DNA of 64,000 bases, taken from the NCBI GenBank assembly GCA_033765305.1, contig JANRID010000018.1:62001-126000 (forward strand), read 5' to 3'. The notes beneath the pieces are model-generated. The model worked only from the letters and a program-made list of their open reading frames with translations, searched no databases and was not told the origin of the DNA. The DNA comes from RDXT01 sp033765305 (GTDB taxonomy: Bacteria > Bacteroidota > Bacteroidia > J057). A program made the translations under genes and the position numbers. Below are positions 16,917 to 26,281 of the stretch, one piece after another; positions within the stretch are counted from its first letter, which is position 1, and each line of letters opens with the position of its first letter.

Positions 16917-18251
16917 TCAGGAAGCGGGCTGCTGGGCCTGGAGGGGGCCGGGCAGGTAGCGCAGGGTTTCGATCCTGGCTTTGAGGCGGTTGAGGATGGT
17001 GAACAGGCCGAAGTAGGTCCGGTTCAGGTACAGCCCGTCTTTGTCGCCGCGCGGGGTGCGCGAGTTGCGGATGGCGGGGTTGCGGCCCATGCGCTCGCCG
17101 TAGGCGTAGATGGCGTCGAAGTAGGCCTCGTCGCCGAAGTCGAAGCTGCCCTGGTGGAAGGGCTGGAGCACCAGCCGCAGGGCATCGCGGAAGATGCCGG
17201 TATACGTGGCGACCTCCTCCGGCGAGTCGTCGTCCATCACGATCCGTGCGGCCCGGCAGCCCCGCAGAAACGCGGCTTCATCAGCCAGGATGGCCGGATG
17301 CAGCAGGGAGAAGTACAGGTCGTAGAAGGCGGAGGGAATCTGCTTCACGCAGCCGAAGTCCAGGACGGCCACGGTGCCGTCGGGGCGGAAGAGGAAGTTG
17401 CCGGGATGGGCATCGGCATGCATGAGGCGCAGCACATGGACCTGGTAGTTGTAAAAGTCCCAGAGCGCCTGCCCGGCGCGGTCGCGGACCGCCTGGGGCG
17501 GGTTGCCGGCCAGAAACTGGTCGAGGTGCAGCCCGTCGAGCCAGCGCATCGTGATCACGCGCTCGCCGGAGAGCGCGGGGTAGTATTCCGGAAAGACCAG
17601 CCCGTCTAGCCGGCTGCAGCTCGACGCAATCTCCATGCCCCGGCTGAGTTCGAGCCGGTAATCGGTCTCCTCGACCAGGCGGGATTCGATTTCCTCGAAG
17701 TAATGGTCCAGATCTCGGTCCTTCCAGCCGAAGAGCTGCCGCGCCAGGGGCCGCACGATGCGCAGGTCCGAGACCACGCTGTCTGCCACCCCGGGATACT
17801 GGATCTTGACCGCAAGCTCCGTGCCGTCCTTTCGGGCGCGGTGCACCTGCCCGATGGAGGCGGCATGCACCGCACGGGGGTCGAATTCGTCGTAGAGTTC
17901 GGAGGGCGCCACGCCGAAGTACTGCCGGAAGGTCCGCACCACCAGCGGCCCGGAGAGCGGCGGCGCCTGGTACTGCGCCTGGGTAAACTGCTCGGAAAAG
18001 GCCGCCGGCATGATGCCCCGGTCCATGCTGAGCATCTGCGCCACCTTCAGCGCACTGCCTTTGAGCTCGCTGAGGGTTTTGTAAATGTCGGCCGCATTCT
18101 GCTCGTCGAGCGCGCTGCGGTCCAGCTCGGGCTCGACGAGGCGGCGGGAGTAATGGCGCAGGTAATTGCCGCCGACTTTGAAGCCGGTGCGGACAAAGCG
18201 GCTGGCCCGCTCGATTTTGGATGCCGGAATGTTGGATTGTTCTTCGCTCAC
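16917..18251 (-). CDS. ABC1/AarF/UbiB-family atypical kinase
   Basis: 444 residues. ABC1-family signatures are visible: LKGSALKVAQMLSMD in place of the KxGQ helix, the AASIGQVHRA loop, a Lys in LAVKIQYPG, catalytic MHADAHPGNF, and metal-binding LDFG (Asp298). Members are atypical ATPases/kinases linked to quinone and lipid metabolism; the substrate here is unknown. The upstream TetR-like gene is 51 bp away, and I infer that the two form an operon. Confidence 0.85.
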   Translation of the reverse strand: MSEEQSNIPASKIERASRFVRTGFKVGGNYLRHYSRRLVEPELDRSALDEQNAADIYKTLSELKGSALKVAQMLSMDRGIMPAAFSEQFTQAQYQAPPLSGPLVVRTFRQYFGVAPSELYDEFDPRAVHAASIGQVHRARKDGTELAVKIQYPGVADSVVSDLRIVRPLARQLFGWKDRDLDHYFEEIESRLVEETDYRLELSRGMEIASSCSRLDGLVFPEYYPALSGERVITMRWLDGLHLDQFLAGNPPQAVRDRAGQALWDFYNYQVHVLRLMHADAHPGNFLFRPDGTVAVLDFGCVKQIPSAFYDLYFSLLHPAILADEAAFLRGCRAARIVMDDDSPEEVATYTGIFRDALRLVLQPFHQGSFDFGDEAYFDAIYAYGERMGRNPAIRNSRTPRGDKDGLYLNRTYFGLFTILNRLKARIETLRYLPGPLQAQQPAS

Positions 18252-18302
18252 AAGCGGTCCCTCCTCTCGGTTCTTCGTTTTCTGCTGGTGTGGTGTGTGT
18301 AA

Positions 18303-18935
18303 TCAGGGCTTCTGAATCAGGAACCGGATCAGATCCAGGCCTGAATCCAGGGCATTGGGCCTGAGCAGGTCGAAGGTAAAGCGGACGAGCTTTTCCACGG
18401 CGGCATCGGTCCGCTCGGAATTGCGGCTGCGGTCGTTGAGCCAGAAGCGGAGCATCACCAGGGCGTTGGCCCAGAGCGCATCCTGATACCACTGGCTCAG
18501 GGCCATCCGCGCCGCAATTTCCCCCCGGTCTATCCCGTCCTGCAGCAGGGGCTGCACCCACTGCCTGAACGGCCCGGCGGTGAGCGCGGTATATCCTTCC
18601 GGCTGGTAGGGCAGGCCTTCCTCCTGGTGCAGCACGAGCAGAAAGGCCCGCTGCTGCCCCAGCACCTCCAGCCAGGTATACATCAGGGCGAGGATCTGCT
18701 CCTGCGCCGTCTCGTAGGATGCGTATTCGGGCGAGCTGCGCAGCCGGCGGAGGGTTTCGAGAAACAGGTCGAGGAAGACCGTCTGCTCGATCACCCGCAG
18801 CGATGCGTACCGGGACGAAATGTCTGCCGCATCGATACCCGATGCTGCCGCAAACTCCTGGATGCTTGCAGGGCGCTTTCCATGCGCAGCTACCCACTGC
18901 GCGTATGCATGCCGGATGGGGTCAGCCTGATTCAT
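18303..18935 (-). CDS. TetR-like protein paired with the AarF kinase
   Basis: 210 residues from the ATG at 18935; a longer reading adds 19 residues of unlikely leader. The N-terminal ~60 residues resemble a TetR helix-turn-helix (SIQEFAAASGIDAADISSRY). The remainder is all-helical, as in TetR ligand domains. The helix-turn-helix is weaker than usual, with a divergent recognition helix, so a non-DNA-binding role is possible. An imperfect -7 element (TAACTTTA) lies about 35 bases upstream. Confidence 0.65.
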   Translation of the reverse strand: MNQADPIRHAYAQWVAAHGKRPASIQEFAAASGIDAADISSRYASLRVIEQTVFLDLFLETLRRLRSSPEYASYETAQEQILALMYTWLEVLGQQRAFLLVLHQEEGLPYQPEGYTALTAGPFRQWVQPLLQDGIDRGEIAARMALSQWYQDALWANALVMLRFWLNDRSRNSERTDAAVEKLVRFTFDLLRPNALDSGLDLIRFLIQKP

Positions 18936-19300
18936 ACAGATATGATACACTAAACGGGAAGAATCGGGTAAAGTTAGCGGATTCGCGCACAATTACGCAG
19001 GCAATCTCCGGAAGTCCGCATCCTCCTGCGGCAGTCCGCAGGGATGTTAGATTTTAGCCGGGGCCGTCGCCCGGAAGTACGCATCCGCACCGGCAGGATG
19101 CTTTGTTACATGCAGACCGAACGGCTTCGGAAGGCATCTCTGCTCCCTGCACCGCCTGAGGCCGCTTTCTGCCCGGCAAATCCCCCTGAACTTGCCCATG
19201 TAAGAAATGCAGGGCAAAACTCAGGACATCGCTATCTGCACGCCGTACCTTTGGGGTACCGTTCATTCAGGATGCTCTTCCTGCTGTTACTCAGAATTTC
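18936..19300. other. Divergent intergenic region, no gene seen
   Basis: 365 bp between the TetR-like gene and the MORN gene. It contains a candidate -7 box for each direction (TAACTTTA on the minus strand at 18,969-18,976; TACCTTTG on the plus strand at 19,246-19,253). Short open frames inside show no family features. Confidence 0.6.
19246..19253 (+). promoter_or_regulatory. -7 element (TACCTTTG) for the MORN-repeat gene
   Basis: Matches TAnnTTTG and is embedded in a small inverted repeat GTACC...GGTAC. It lies 47 bases before the ATG. No TTG was found at 19-22 bases upstream. Confidence 0.45.
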
Positions 19301-20317
19301 ATGGATTACCAATTCGTATCCGCCCGGCTTCTGTGGCTGATGCTTCTGATCGCCTCCGGGAGTTTGCAGGCTCAATGCATCAAAGGAGATTGCGAAAATG
19401 GGAAAGGGGTGTACTCCTATCCCAACGGAGACTATTATAAAGGTGACTGGCGCAGTGCCAAACGCCACGGGCTCGGCACGTATCAGCTTGCCAACGGCGA
19501 CTCGTACGAAGGCGAATGGCGCAACGACGAGATGGATGGCCGGGGCGTGTACACCTACCGCAACGAAGATGTGTACGAGGGCGAATTCCGCAAAGGCCGC
19601 ATGAGCGGGCAGGGCGTGCTCCGGTTTGCCGATGGCAGCACGTATGAGGGCCAATGGGAGAACGACCTCCAAAACGGCCAGGGCGTGCTGCGCCACCCCA
19701 GCGGCACCGAGATCACCGGCATCTGGACCGCGGGCAAGGTCAAAGGCACTGCACGCTACTACTATCCCAATGGCGACCTGTATGAAGGCGACTACGCCGA
19801 CAACATGCGCAACGGCTACGGCAAGCTGACCACTGCCAACGGCGATGTGTACGAAGGCCAGTGGGTCAAAGGCCAGAAGCACGGGCAAGGCACCCTCGTC
19901 ACGGCCGGCGGCATCCGCTATGAAGGCCAGTGGACCCAGGGCCGGATGACCGGGCAGGGCAAGCTCATCACCGTAGCCGGCGGCGTGTACGAAGGCGCCT
20001 TCGTCAACGGCAAATATTCCGGATACGGCAAGCTCACCCTCAACAACGGCGACGTGTACGAGGGCGAATGGCTGAACGACAAGCAGCACGGCCAGGGCGC
20101 GTACACGTACAGCGACGGCAGCCGGTACGAGGGGCAGTGGAACCTCGGCCAGCGGCACGGCGAAGGCGCCTTCACCTATGCGGACGGCTCTGTATATCAG
20201 GGGCCCTTCGTATCGGGCAAAGCCCACGGCCAGGGCAAGCTCATCAAGCCCGGCGGCGAAGTCCTGCAGGGCACCTTTCAGTACGGCAAACTTCAGCAGC
20301 AGCCTGCGCAGCCCTGA
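19301..20317 (+). CDS. Secreted MORN-repeat protein
   Basis: 338 residues with a signal peptide (cleavage probably after LQAQ, about residue 25). Thirteen ~23-residue MORN repeats then run to the C-terminus with period-conserved G-x-Y-x-G-x-W/F cores such as YEGEWRNDEMDG and YEGQWVKGQKHG. Repeat 5 is degenerate. MORN repeats form elongated beta-sheets that mediate protein or lipid contacts. There is no catalytic domain, so function cannot be read from sequence. It stands alone, ending in a strong terminator. Confidence 0.88.
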   Translation: MDYQFVSARLLWLMLLIASGSLQAQCIKGDCENGKGVYSYPNGDYYKGDWRSAKRHGLGTYQLANGDSYEGEWRNDEMDGRGVYTYRNEDVYEGEFRKGRMSGQGVLRFADGSTYEGQWENDLQNGQGVLRHPSGTEITGIWTAGKVKGTARYYYPNGDLYEGDYADNMRNGYGKLTTANGDVYEGQWVKGQKHGQGTLVTAGGIRYEGQWTQGRMTGQGKLITVAGGVYEGAFVNGKYSGYGKLTLNNGDVYEGEWLNDKQHGQGAYTYSDGSRYEGQWNLGQRHGEGAFTYADGSVYQGPFVSGKAHGQGKLIKPGGEVLQGTFQYGKLQQQPAQP

Positions 20318-20379
20318 GGATTGCCCCTTCCATTGTGTGCGTTCCGATTCTGTTTAATACCCGTTCTTTCACAAAACCG

Positions 20380-20408
20380 GCCTGCGGCATCCGTGCCGCA
20401 GGCTTTTT
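20380..20408 (+). terminator. Terminator after the MORN gene
   Basis: Perfect 10-bp stem GCCTGCGGCA / TGCCGCAGGC with loop TCCG, followed by TTTTT on the plus strand. It lies between two converging genes and may also slow transcription from the minus-strand side. Confidence 0.85.
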
Positions 20409-20421
20409 GCTGCCGCCCCGG

Positions 20422-21066
20422 TCAGGGCAGCAGCTCCGGCAGCTGGCCCGGCTTCGCGTAGCCGTAGCGTGCGACCCGCTGCGTGCGGAAATAGGCATCC
20501 AGGCCGGAGGCTGCCAGCACGCCGGCCTGCTCCAGATCCACAAATCCGTCCGGCCCGATAACTGCATCCGGCAGGATCACCTCCAGCACCCGGCCCACCA
20601 CCAGCAGGGTGGCATTGACCATGATATGGTGCCGTTCCTGCAGCTGCAATCCAATTTTGACCGGCGACTCGGCGACGTAGGGCGCGGGCAGGCGGCCGCT
20701 GTACCAGGGCGTCAGGCCAGTCGCATCGAATTCGGAGACCTCCTGCGGGTAGCGGGCGCTGGTCTGGTGCGCTTGCCGGCACATCGGCTCCGTCACCTGG
20801 CTGAGGGTGAAAAAACCGGTCTGCTCCAGGTTGGTGAGGGTGTGGCGCTCCACCACATCCGGGCGGAAGACCATGCCCAGCAGCGGCGGGTCGGCGCCGA
20901 TGTGGATCACCGAGTTCATGACGCTCAGGTTGGTGCGGTGCTGAAAATCGATGGTGCCGCAGAGATGCAGGCTTTTGAATCCGCTGAGGCTGTTGACGAA
21001 GGTGCGGCGGAACTCGCGTGCGAAGCCGCTGATTTCCTCGCGGGAGATGATGCGCTGATCCGGCAT
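20422..21066 (-). CDS. Flavin reductase-like FMN-binding split-barrel protein
   Basis: 214 residues. Features of the flavin-reductase-like family are visible: an N-terminal stretch with NLSVMNSVIHIGADPPLLGM (loop contacting FMN), HTLTNLEQTGFF, and a C-terminal barrel strand. Likely cytoplasmic and FMN-dependent. Proteins of this group reduce flavin or act in unknown oxidoreductions, and the substrate is not apparent. No operon partner. Confidence 0.75.
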   Translation of the reverse strand: MPDQRIISREEISGFAREFRRTFVNSLSGFKSLHLCGTIDFQHRTNLSVMNSVIHIGADPPLLGMVFRPDVVERHTLTNLEQTGFFTLSQVTEPMCRQAHQTSARYPQEVSEFDATGLTPWYSGRLPAPYVAESPVKIGLQLQERHHIMVNATLLVVGRVLEVILPDAVIGPDGFVDLEQAGVLAASGLDAYFRTQRVARYGYAKPGQLPELLP

Positions 21067-21151
21067 GGGGCAGAATTGAGGGGATGCTGCATTCCTTAAC
21101 GCGCCAGCGGGCGGAGTGTTCGCCCGGAGGCTGCCGCAGCCGCCTTTGCTG

Positions 21152-21159
21152 TATATTTG
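21152..21159 (+). promoter_or_regulatory. -7 element (TATATTTG) just before the YkgJ-type gene
   Basis: Exact TAnnTTTG only four bases before the ATG at 21164. If it is used, the transcript would be leaderless or nearly so. No -33 TTG was found. Confidence 0.45.
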
Positions 21160-21163
21160 CGGT

Positions 21164-21655
21164 ATGATCTCCCTGGAGGACCTGCCCCGCCGTGCCGCAG
21201 ATGCCTATCCGGCATTCCGGCGCCTGTTCGACCGGCTGAAACGCCGCCCGCCCCGCGACCTCGACGAGCAGGTCGGCGCCCTCCACGACGAGGTCTTCGA
21301 GCAGACCGACTGCCTGCAGTGCGCCAACTGCTGCCGGACGACGAGCCCCATCTTCATCGAAGCGGACATCGCGCGGATCGCGCGGTATCTTCGGATGCGC
21401 CCATCGGAATTTGCCAGCCGCTACCTGCGCATCGACGAAGACGGGGATTATGTATTCACCGGTGCGCCCTGCCCCTTTCTGGGCGCGGACAATTTCTGCA
21501 GCATCTACGAGGCGCGGCCGCGCGCCTGCCGCGAGTATCCGCACACCGACCGCAAGCGGTTCCACCAGATCCTGGACCTGACCCTGCGCAACACGGCCAT
21601 CTGCCCGGCGGCCTTCGAGATTGTCCGGCGGCTGGAACGGCAGCTGGGGCAATAA
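21164..21655 (+). CDS. YkgJ-type cysteine-cluster (zinc/iron-chelating) protein
   Basis: 163 residues from ATG 21164; an in-frame extension upstream would cross the promoter element. Conserved cysteines: CLQCANCC near residue 50, then APCPFL, FCSIYEARPRACREYP and AICPAA. This is the CxxCxxCC family (UPF0153), which is thought to bind a metal. Cytoplasmic; biochemical role unknown. It is followed after 68 bp by the epimerase-like gene. Confidence 0.85.
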   Translation: MISLEDLPRRAADAYPAFRRLFDRLKRRPPRDLDEQVGALHDEVFEQTDCLQCANCCRTTSPIFIEADIARIARYLRMRPSEFASRYLRIDEDGDYVFTGAPCPFLGADNFCSIYEARPRACREYPHTDRKRFHQILDLTLRNTAICPAAFEIVRRLERQLGQ

Positions 21656-21690
21656 GCTGCGCGGCCCTTGCGCCGCCGCAGGCGATTTGA

Positions 21691-21698
21691 TAGCTTTG
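21691..21698 (+). promoter_or_regulatory. -7 element (TAGCTTTG) for the epimerase-LOG gene pair
   Basis: Matches TAnnTTTG, 25 bases before the ATG at 21724, in the short gap after the YkgJ-type gene. Confidence 0.45.
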
Positions 21699-21723
21699 GG
21701 CATCCTCATCTTCCGATTTCCCC

Positions 21724-22590
21724 ATGATTACCCTCCACTCCGGCCAGCTGCGCATCCAGATCGACCCGCAGGGCGCAGAACTCCGCAGCATCCAGCCCCG
21801 GGACGAGGCGCTGGAATACCTCTGGCAGGGCGATCCGGCCTATTGGAGCCGGCGGGCGCCGGTGCTGTTTCCCATCGTAGGCCGGCTCAAAGACGACCGG
21901 TACCAGTGGCAGGGCCAATGGTATGCGATGGGCCAGCACGGCTTTGCGCGGGACCAGGTGTTTTCAGTAGAGCAGCCGTCCCCGGACGAGGCCTGGTTTA
22001 CCCTGGAGGATACGGAGGCAAGCCGTGCGCGCTACCCCTTTGCCTTCCGGCTGCGGATCGGGTATCAGGTGCAGGCGCTGCGGACCCGGATCGTGTACGA
22101 GGTCCTGAATCCGGGCACGGAGCTGCTGCCCTTCAGCATCGGCGGGCATCCGGGCTTCCGCTGCCCGCTGCTGCCGGGCGAAGCGGCGGAGGCCTACCGC
22201 CTGAACTTCGAGCAGGACGAGCTGGCGGTCCGGCATCTGCTGGAAGGCGGCCTGTACACCGGCGAAACGGAAACCGTCCTGCAGGGCGGGCGGAGCATTG
22301 CGCTGACGCCGGACCTTTTCGACCAGGACGCGCTCGTTTTCCACGGGCTGCAGTCCCGGTGGGTGGAGCTGCGCTCCGCCACGAGCGGCCGGGGCGTACG
22401 GCTGCATTTCGAAGCATTTCCCTATCTGGGCATCTGGGCCAAGCCCGGCGCGCCCTTCGTATGCCTGGAGCCCTGGCAGGGGCTGGCAGACTACACCCAC
22501 AGCAGCGGCGACCTGACGGAGAAAGCAGGCATCCACCTGCTGCTGCCGGGCCAGCTGCACCGCTGCGCATATGAAATCGAATGCTTGTAA
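21724..22590 (+). CDS. Aldose 1-epimerase-family protein (LacX/YeaD-like)
   Basis: 288 residues with the galactose-mutarotase-like beta-sandwich. Signatures are GAELRSI near the start, PILFPIVGRL-type motif (APVLFPIVGRL), QHGFARD with the catalytic-type His, and IGGHPGFRCPL with a second His. A Glu near the C-terminus in CLEPWQG would be the general base. Expected to interconvert sugar anomers or hexose-6-phosphates; the exact sugar is unknown. The LOG-family gene starts 12 bp downstream. Confidence 0.85.
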   Translation: MITLHSGQLRIQIDPQGAELRSIQPRDEALEYLWQGDPAYWSRRAPVLFPIVGRLKDDRYQWQGQWYAMGQHGFARDQVFSVEQPSPDEAWFTLEDTEASRARYPFAFRLRIGYQVQALRTRIVYEVLNPGTELLPFSIGGHPGFRCPLLPGEAAEAYRLNFEQDELAVRHLLEGGLYTGETETVLQGGRSIALTPDLFDQDALVFHGLQSRWVELRSATSGRGVRLHFEAFPYLGIWAKPGAPFVCLEPWQGLADYTHSSGDLTEKAGIHLLLPGQLHRCAYEIECL

Positions 22591-22602
22591 CCCGCTATCC
22601 GC

Positions 22603-23184
22603 GTGAAGTCTATCTGTGTCTTTTGCGGCGCCAATCCCGGTACGGATCCCCGGTATGCGCAGGCCGCGTTTGAAACTGGCCGCACCCTCGCCGAGCGCGG
22701 CATCACCCTCGTATTCGGCGGCGGCAAGGTAGGCCTGATGGGCGCCACGGCCGACGGCGCGCTGTCGGCGGGCGGAAGAGTTGTGGGGGTCATCCCGGAC
22801 TTTCTCCGCAGCCGCGAGCTGAGCCACCCGGGGGTGGAAGAGATGATCATCACCCAGACCATGCACCAGCGCAAGCAGCGGATGGCCGAGCTGTCGGAGG
22901 GCTTTATCGCCCTGCCGGGCGGGCTGGGCAGCATGGACGAACTGTTCGAGATTCTGACCTGGGCGCAGCTGGAGCTGCACAGCTGCCCGGTAGGGCTGCT
23001 GAATGCGGGCGGCTATTACGATCCGCTGCTGGCGATGCTCGACCGGATGCGGGAGGAGGGATTCCTGAATCCAGTCAACCGGGGGCTGCTGCTGGCATCA
23101 GACTCGCTGGACCCGCTGCTGGCGCAGATGGAGGCGCGGGCAGCGGCTGGCAAGGCGTCCGGCGGCCATCTGAGCCGGAGCTGA
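22603..23184 (+). CDS. LOG-family nucleoside-monophosphate phosphoribohydrolase
   Basis: 193 residues starting with GTG at 22603, which directly precedes the conserved KSICVFCGAN. Rossmann fold with GGGKVGLMG, and the catalytic motif PGGLGSMDE in place of PGGxGTxxE (Ser replaces Thr). Family members release the base from N6-modified or plain AMP. The bacterial role is usually purine salvage or unknown. Operon with the epimerase-like gene, ending in a clear terminator. Confidence 0.87.
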   Translation: MKSICVFCGANPGTDPRYAQAAFETGRTLAERGITLVFGGGKVGLMGATADGALSAGGRVVGVIPDFLRSRELSHPGVEEMIITQTMHQRKQRMAELSEGFIALPGGLGSMDELFEILTWAQLELHSCPVGLLNAGGYYDPLLAMLDRMREEGFLNPVNRGLLLASDSLDPLLAQMEARAAAGKASGGHLSRS

Positions 23185-23203
23185 GGTCCGCGCATGGGCC
23201 GGA

Positions 23204-23236
23204 CCCTGCACATCCTGTGCAGGGATTAGGTTTTTG
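23204..23236 (+). terminator. Terminator after the LOG-family gene
   Basis: Perfect 9-bp stem CCCTGCACA / TGTGCAGGG with loop TCC, then ATTAGGTTTTT. Confidence 0.75.
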
Positions 23237-23248
23237 AAAGTAAGTTGT

Positions 23249-23256
23249 TATATTTG
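23249..23256 (+). promoter_or_regulatory. -7 element (TATATTTG) for the TonB-dependent receptor
   Basis: Exact TAnnTTTG, 63 bases before the receptor ATG. A TTTTTG lies only 12 bases upstream, so the -33 element is uncertain. Confidence 0.5.
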
Positions 23257-23319
23257 AGTACCGATACTACCTCCCGCATCCGGGCGGGCAGGACAGGCTA
23301 CTACTAACGTTATCATCTT

Positions 23320-26205
23320 ATGCACAGTTGTACAAGGTACGGCGCGGCGCGCCGGGATCTGCCGTACCGTTTCGCTATGCTGTGTTCCTTGCTGCTGTAT
23401 TCTGGAATGGCAGCGCAGGCGCAGGTAGTGGTGGTAAACGGCATTGTCACCGACGAGGCTAGCAGCCAGGGGCTGATCGGAGCGCGGGTGCTGGTCGAGG
23501 GGACCACCTTCGGGGCGCTGACGACTGAGGGCGGGCGGTTTACGCTTCGGGTCAGCCAGCGGCTTCCGTTTTATCTGATAACCTCCTATCTGGGATACGA
23601 CACCGTCCGTACGGAGGTGACTGCCAGCGGCCAGAATGTACGGGTCGCGCTGCGTGAGCGGCAGGTCCAGATCGAGGGGGTGGAGATTGTGGCAAGCGCG
23701 CAGATCGAGCGGCAGCGGCAGTCTCCGATCTCGGTCGAGTCGATGAGCATCAATGCCATCAAGGAAACGCCTGCGGCCAACTTTTACGACGGCCTGGGGG
23801 CGCTCAAGGGGGTGGACCTGACCTCGGCGAGCATCGGATTCAAGGTCATCAACACGCGGGGCTTCAATGCGGCTGCGCCGGTGCGCTCGCTGCAGATCAT
23901 CGACGGGGTGGACAACCAGGCGCCGGGGCTCAACTTTTCGCTGGGCAACTTCCTGGGCGCATCCGAGCTGGATGTGCAGCAGGTGGACCTCATTGTAGGC
24001 GCCAGCTCTGCCTTTTACGGCCCCAATGCCTTCAACGGCGTCATCTCGATGACGACACAGAGCCCTTTTGTGCACAAGGGGCTTTCGGCGATGGTGCGCG
24101 TCGGCGAGCGGGATCTGGGCGAATTTGCCCTGCGCTATGCGCATGTTTTCCGCAACAAGGCCGGCGCGGACAAGCTGGGGGTCAAATTCAACGCCTACTA
24201 CCTGCGTGTCAACGACTGGGAAGCCGACAACATGGACCCGGTGGACGGCGCGACGGAAGGCATCGACAACCCGGGCGGCTACGATGCGGTGAACCGCTAC
24301 GGCGACGAGAACCTCACTGGCGGCATCAACAATGCTACCAGCCTGACGGACCAGTTTCTGAACCCCGGCCTGGGCCGCTGGCACCGCACGGGGTACCGCG
24401 AGACCGATCTGGTGGATTACAATACCCGGAATGTCAAGCTCTCCACGGCGCTGCACTACCGCCTGCGCCCGGAAGTGGAGCTGATTGCCAGCAGCAGCTT
24501 TGCCACAGGCACCACGGTGCTGCAGGGCGACAACCGCTACAGTCTGAAGGACATCCTGTTTTTCCAGAACCGGCTGGAGCTGAAGAAGGCCAACAAATAT
24601 TTCCTGCGGGCCTATGCCACGCATGAAAACGCCGGCAACTCCTACGACGCGGTATTCACCGCCTATCAGCTCCAGACGGGCGTCAAGAGCGATCTGGAGT
24701 GGAGCCGCGACTACCGCAACTACTGGACCGGCGGCATTCCCACCTCCCATCCGATGTACGTGCGCGGGGGGATGCGGGGCAGGGTCCGGCAGTTCGAGGG
24801 CTTTCCGCCGCAGACCTTCCCGTTCGACTATGAGACGGCGCGGGCCGTGCTGGCCGCCAATCAGGATTCGCTGATCCAGTTTCACGCCCGTGCGCGCCAG
24901 TTTGCGGACACCTACCAGTATCCGTACCTGCAGCCCGGCACGCCGGAGTTTCAGGAGGCATTCGACCGGATCACCTCGACGCCGATCTACGAAGGCGGCA
25001 CCCGGCTGGTAGACCGTTCGGCCCTGTACCATGTGCACGGCGAGCACAAGTTTCAGCCCTCGTGGGCCGAGATCACGGCAGGCGCCAATGCGCGGCTGTA
25101 CACGCCGGTATCGGAGGGCAATATTTTCAGCGATACCCTCACCTTTGTGCGGGATACCCTGCCGGACGGCGCGGTGGTGAAGACCGACTCGCTGTTCAAG
25201 CGGATCACCAACTTCGAGTACGGCGCGTATGTGGGGATAGACAAGCGCCTGGCATCCAACAAGGTACGCCTTGGTGCCACCATGCGGATCGACAAAAACC
25301 AGAATTTCAATTTCATTCCTTCGTATGCCGCCTCGGCGCTGTGGAACGTAGATGAGCGCCATACGCTGCGCGTCGCGATCTCCGCAGCCATCCGCAACCC
25401 GACCCTGGCCGATCAGTACCTCTATTATAATGTAGGCCGGGCGAAGCTGCTGGGCAATCTCGAAGGGTTCCAGAACCTGGCGGATACGGCCAGCCTGCGG
25501 CACTACTTCGAGAGTGTACCGCTGAATCCGGATACGATCCGGTATTTCGACATTGCCCCGATTCAGCCGGAGAAGGTGCAGACCATCGAACTGGGCTACC
25601 GGGGCTCGTTTTTCGACGACCGGGTCTATATTGATGCGAGCTACTATTTCAGCCGGTACCGCGACTTCATCGGCTACAACATCGGCGTAGATGTGCGGTT
25701 TTCGGCCCTGTTTCCCGACCAGCTGATCGCGGCGCAGGCCTACCGGGTGGCAGCCAACGCGACGGACATCGTGACGACGCAGGGGGTTACGGTCGGGGTG
25801 AACTACTTCTTCAAAAAGGGGTACACCTTTACAGGCAATTACTCGTGGAACGTGCTCAACACGGATTCGGACGATCCGATTATTCCCGCCTTCAACACGC
25901 CGGAGCACAAATTCAACCTGGGCTTTTCGGGGCGGGATCTGAAATTCGGGCGGCTGAAGCATGCAGGGTTCAGCGTGAACTACAAATGGATCGAGGGCTT
26001 CATCTTCGAAGGCTCGCCTCAGTTCACGGGGCGGATTCCGACGTACAGCCTGCTGGACGCCCAGATCAGCCAGCAGGTGCCCAAGCTGCACACAACGTTC
26101 AAGCTCGGTGCCTCCAACCTGCTGAACAACAAGGTATTTCAGCTCTACGGCGGTCCCCGCGTAGGACGGCTCGCCTATTTTACCATTCTTACCGATCTGG
26201 ATTAA
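23320..26205 (+). CDS. TonB-dependent outer-membrane receptor with CarboxypepD_reg-like domain
   Basis: 961 residues. Signal peptide to about residue 35 (GMAAQAQ). A carboxypeptidase-regulatory-like beta-sandwich (about 38-118: NGIVTDEASSQGLIGARV) is followed by a TonB plug (about 130-255, including VINTRGFNAAAPVRSLQIIDGVD and GPNAFNGVISM). A ~700-residue beta-barrel ends in aromatic FTILTDLD. Should import a ligand through the outer membrane using TonB. There is no SusD partner nearby. The next gene encodes a T9SS-exported hydrolase-like protein, so the pair may process and import one substrate (inference). Confidence 0.92.
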   Translation: MHSCTRYGAARRDLPYRFAMLCSLLLYSGMAAQAQVVVVNGIVTDEASSQGLIGARVLVEGTTFGALTTEGGRFTLRVSQRLPFYLITSYLGYDTVRTEVTASGQNVRVALRERQVQIEGVEIVASAQIERQRQSPISVESMSINAIKETPAANFYDGLGALKGVDLTSASIGFKVINTRGFNAAAPVRSLQIIDGVDNQAPGLNFSLGNFLGASELDVQQVDLIVGASSAFYGPNAFNGVISMTTQSPFVHKGLSAMVRVGERDLGEFALRYAHVFRNKAGADKLGVKFNAYYLRVNDWEADNMDPVDGATEGIDNPGGYDAVNRYGDENLTGGINNATSLTDQFLNPGLGRWHRTGYRETDLVDYNTRNVKLSTALHYRLRPEVELIASSSFATGTTVLQGDNRYSLKDILFFQNRLELKKANKYFLRAYATHENAGNSYDAVFTAYQLQTGVKSDLEWSRDYRNYWTGGIPTSHPMYVRGGMRGRVRQFEGFPPQTFPFDYETARAVLAANQDSLIQFHARARQFADTYQYPYLQPGTPEFQEAFDRITSTPIYEGGTRLVDRSALYHVHGEHKFQPSWAEITAGANARLYTPVSEGNIFSDTLTFVRDTLPDGAVVKTDSLFKRITNFEYGAYVGIDKRLASNKVRLGATMRIDKNQNFNFIPSYAASALWNVDERHTLRVAISAAIRNPTLADQYLYYNVGRAKLLGNLEGFQNLADTASLRHYFESVPLNPDTIRYFDIAPIQPEKVQTIELGYRGSFFDDRVYIDASYYFSRYRDFIGYNIGVDVRFSALFPDQLIAAQAYRVAANATDIVTTQGVTVGVNYFFKKGYTFTGNYSWNVLNTDSDDPIIPAFNTPEHKFNLGFSGRDLKFGRLKHAGFSVNYKWIEGFIFEGSPQFTGRIPTYSLLDAQISQQVPKLHTTFKLGASNLLNNKVFQLYGGPRVGRLAYFTILTDLD

Positions 26206-26281
26206 GCCGCCTGTCGCGCATGGGCGGATCCTTTCTCCTTATGCCTAACACCTTTCTCCTTTCACTTTATCTGTAAATCCT

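Noticed and set aside
23248..26091. A 947-codon antisense frame opposite the TonB-dependent receptor
   Set aside because: Shadow frame; the receptor on the plus strand has complete domain architecture.
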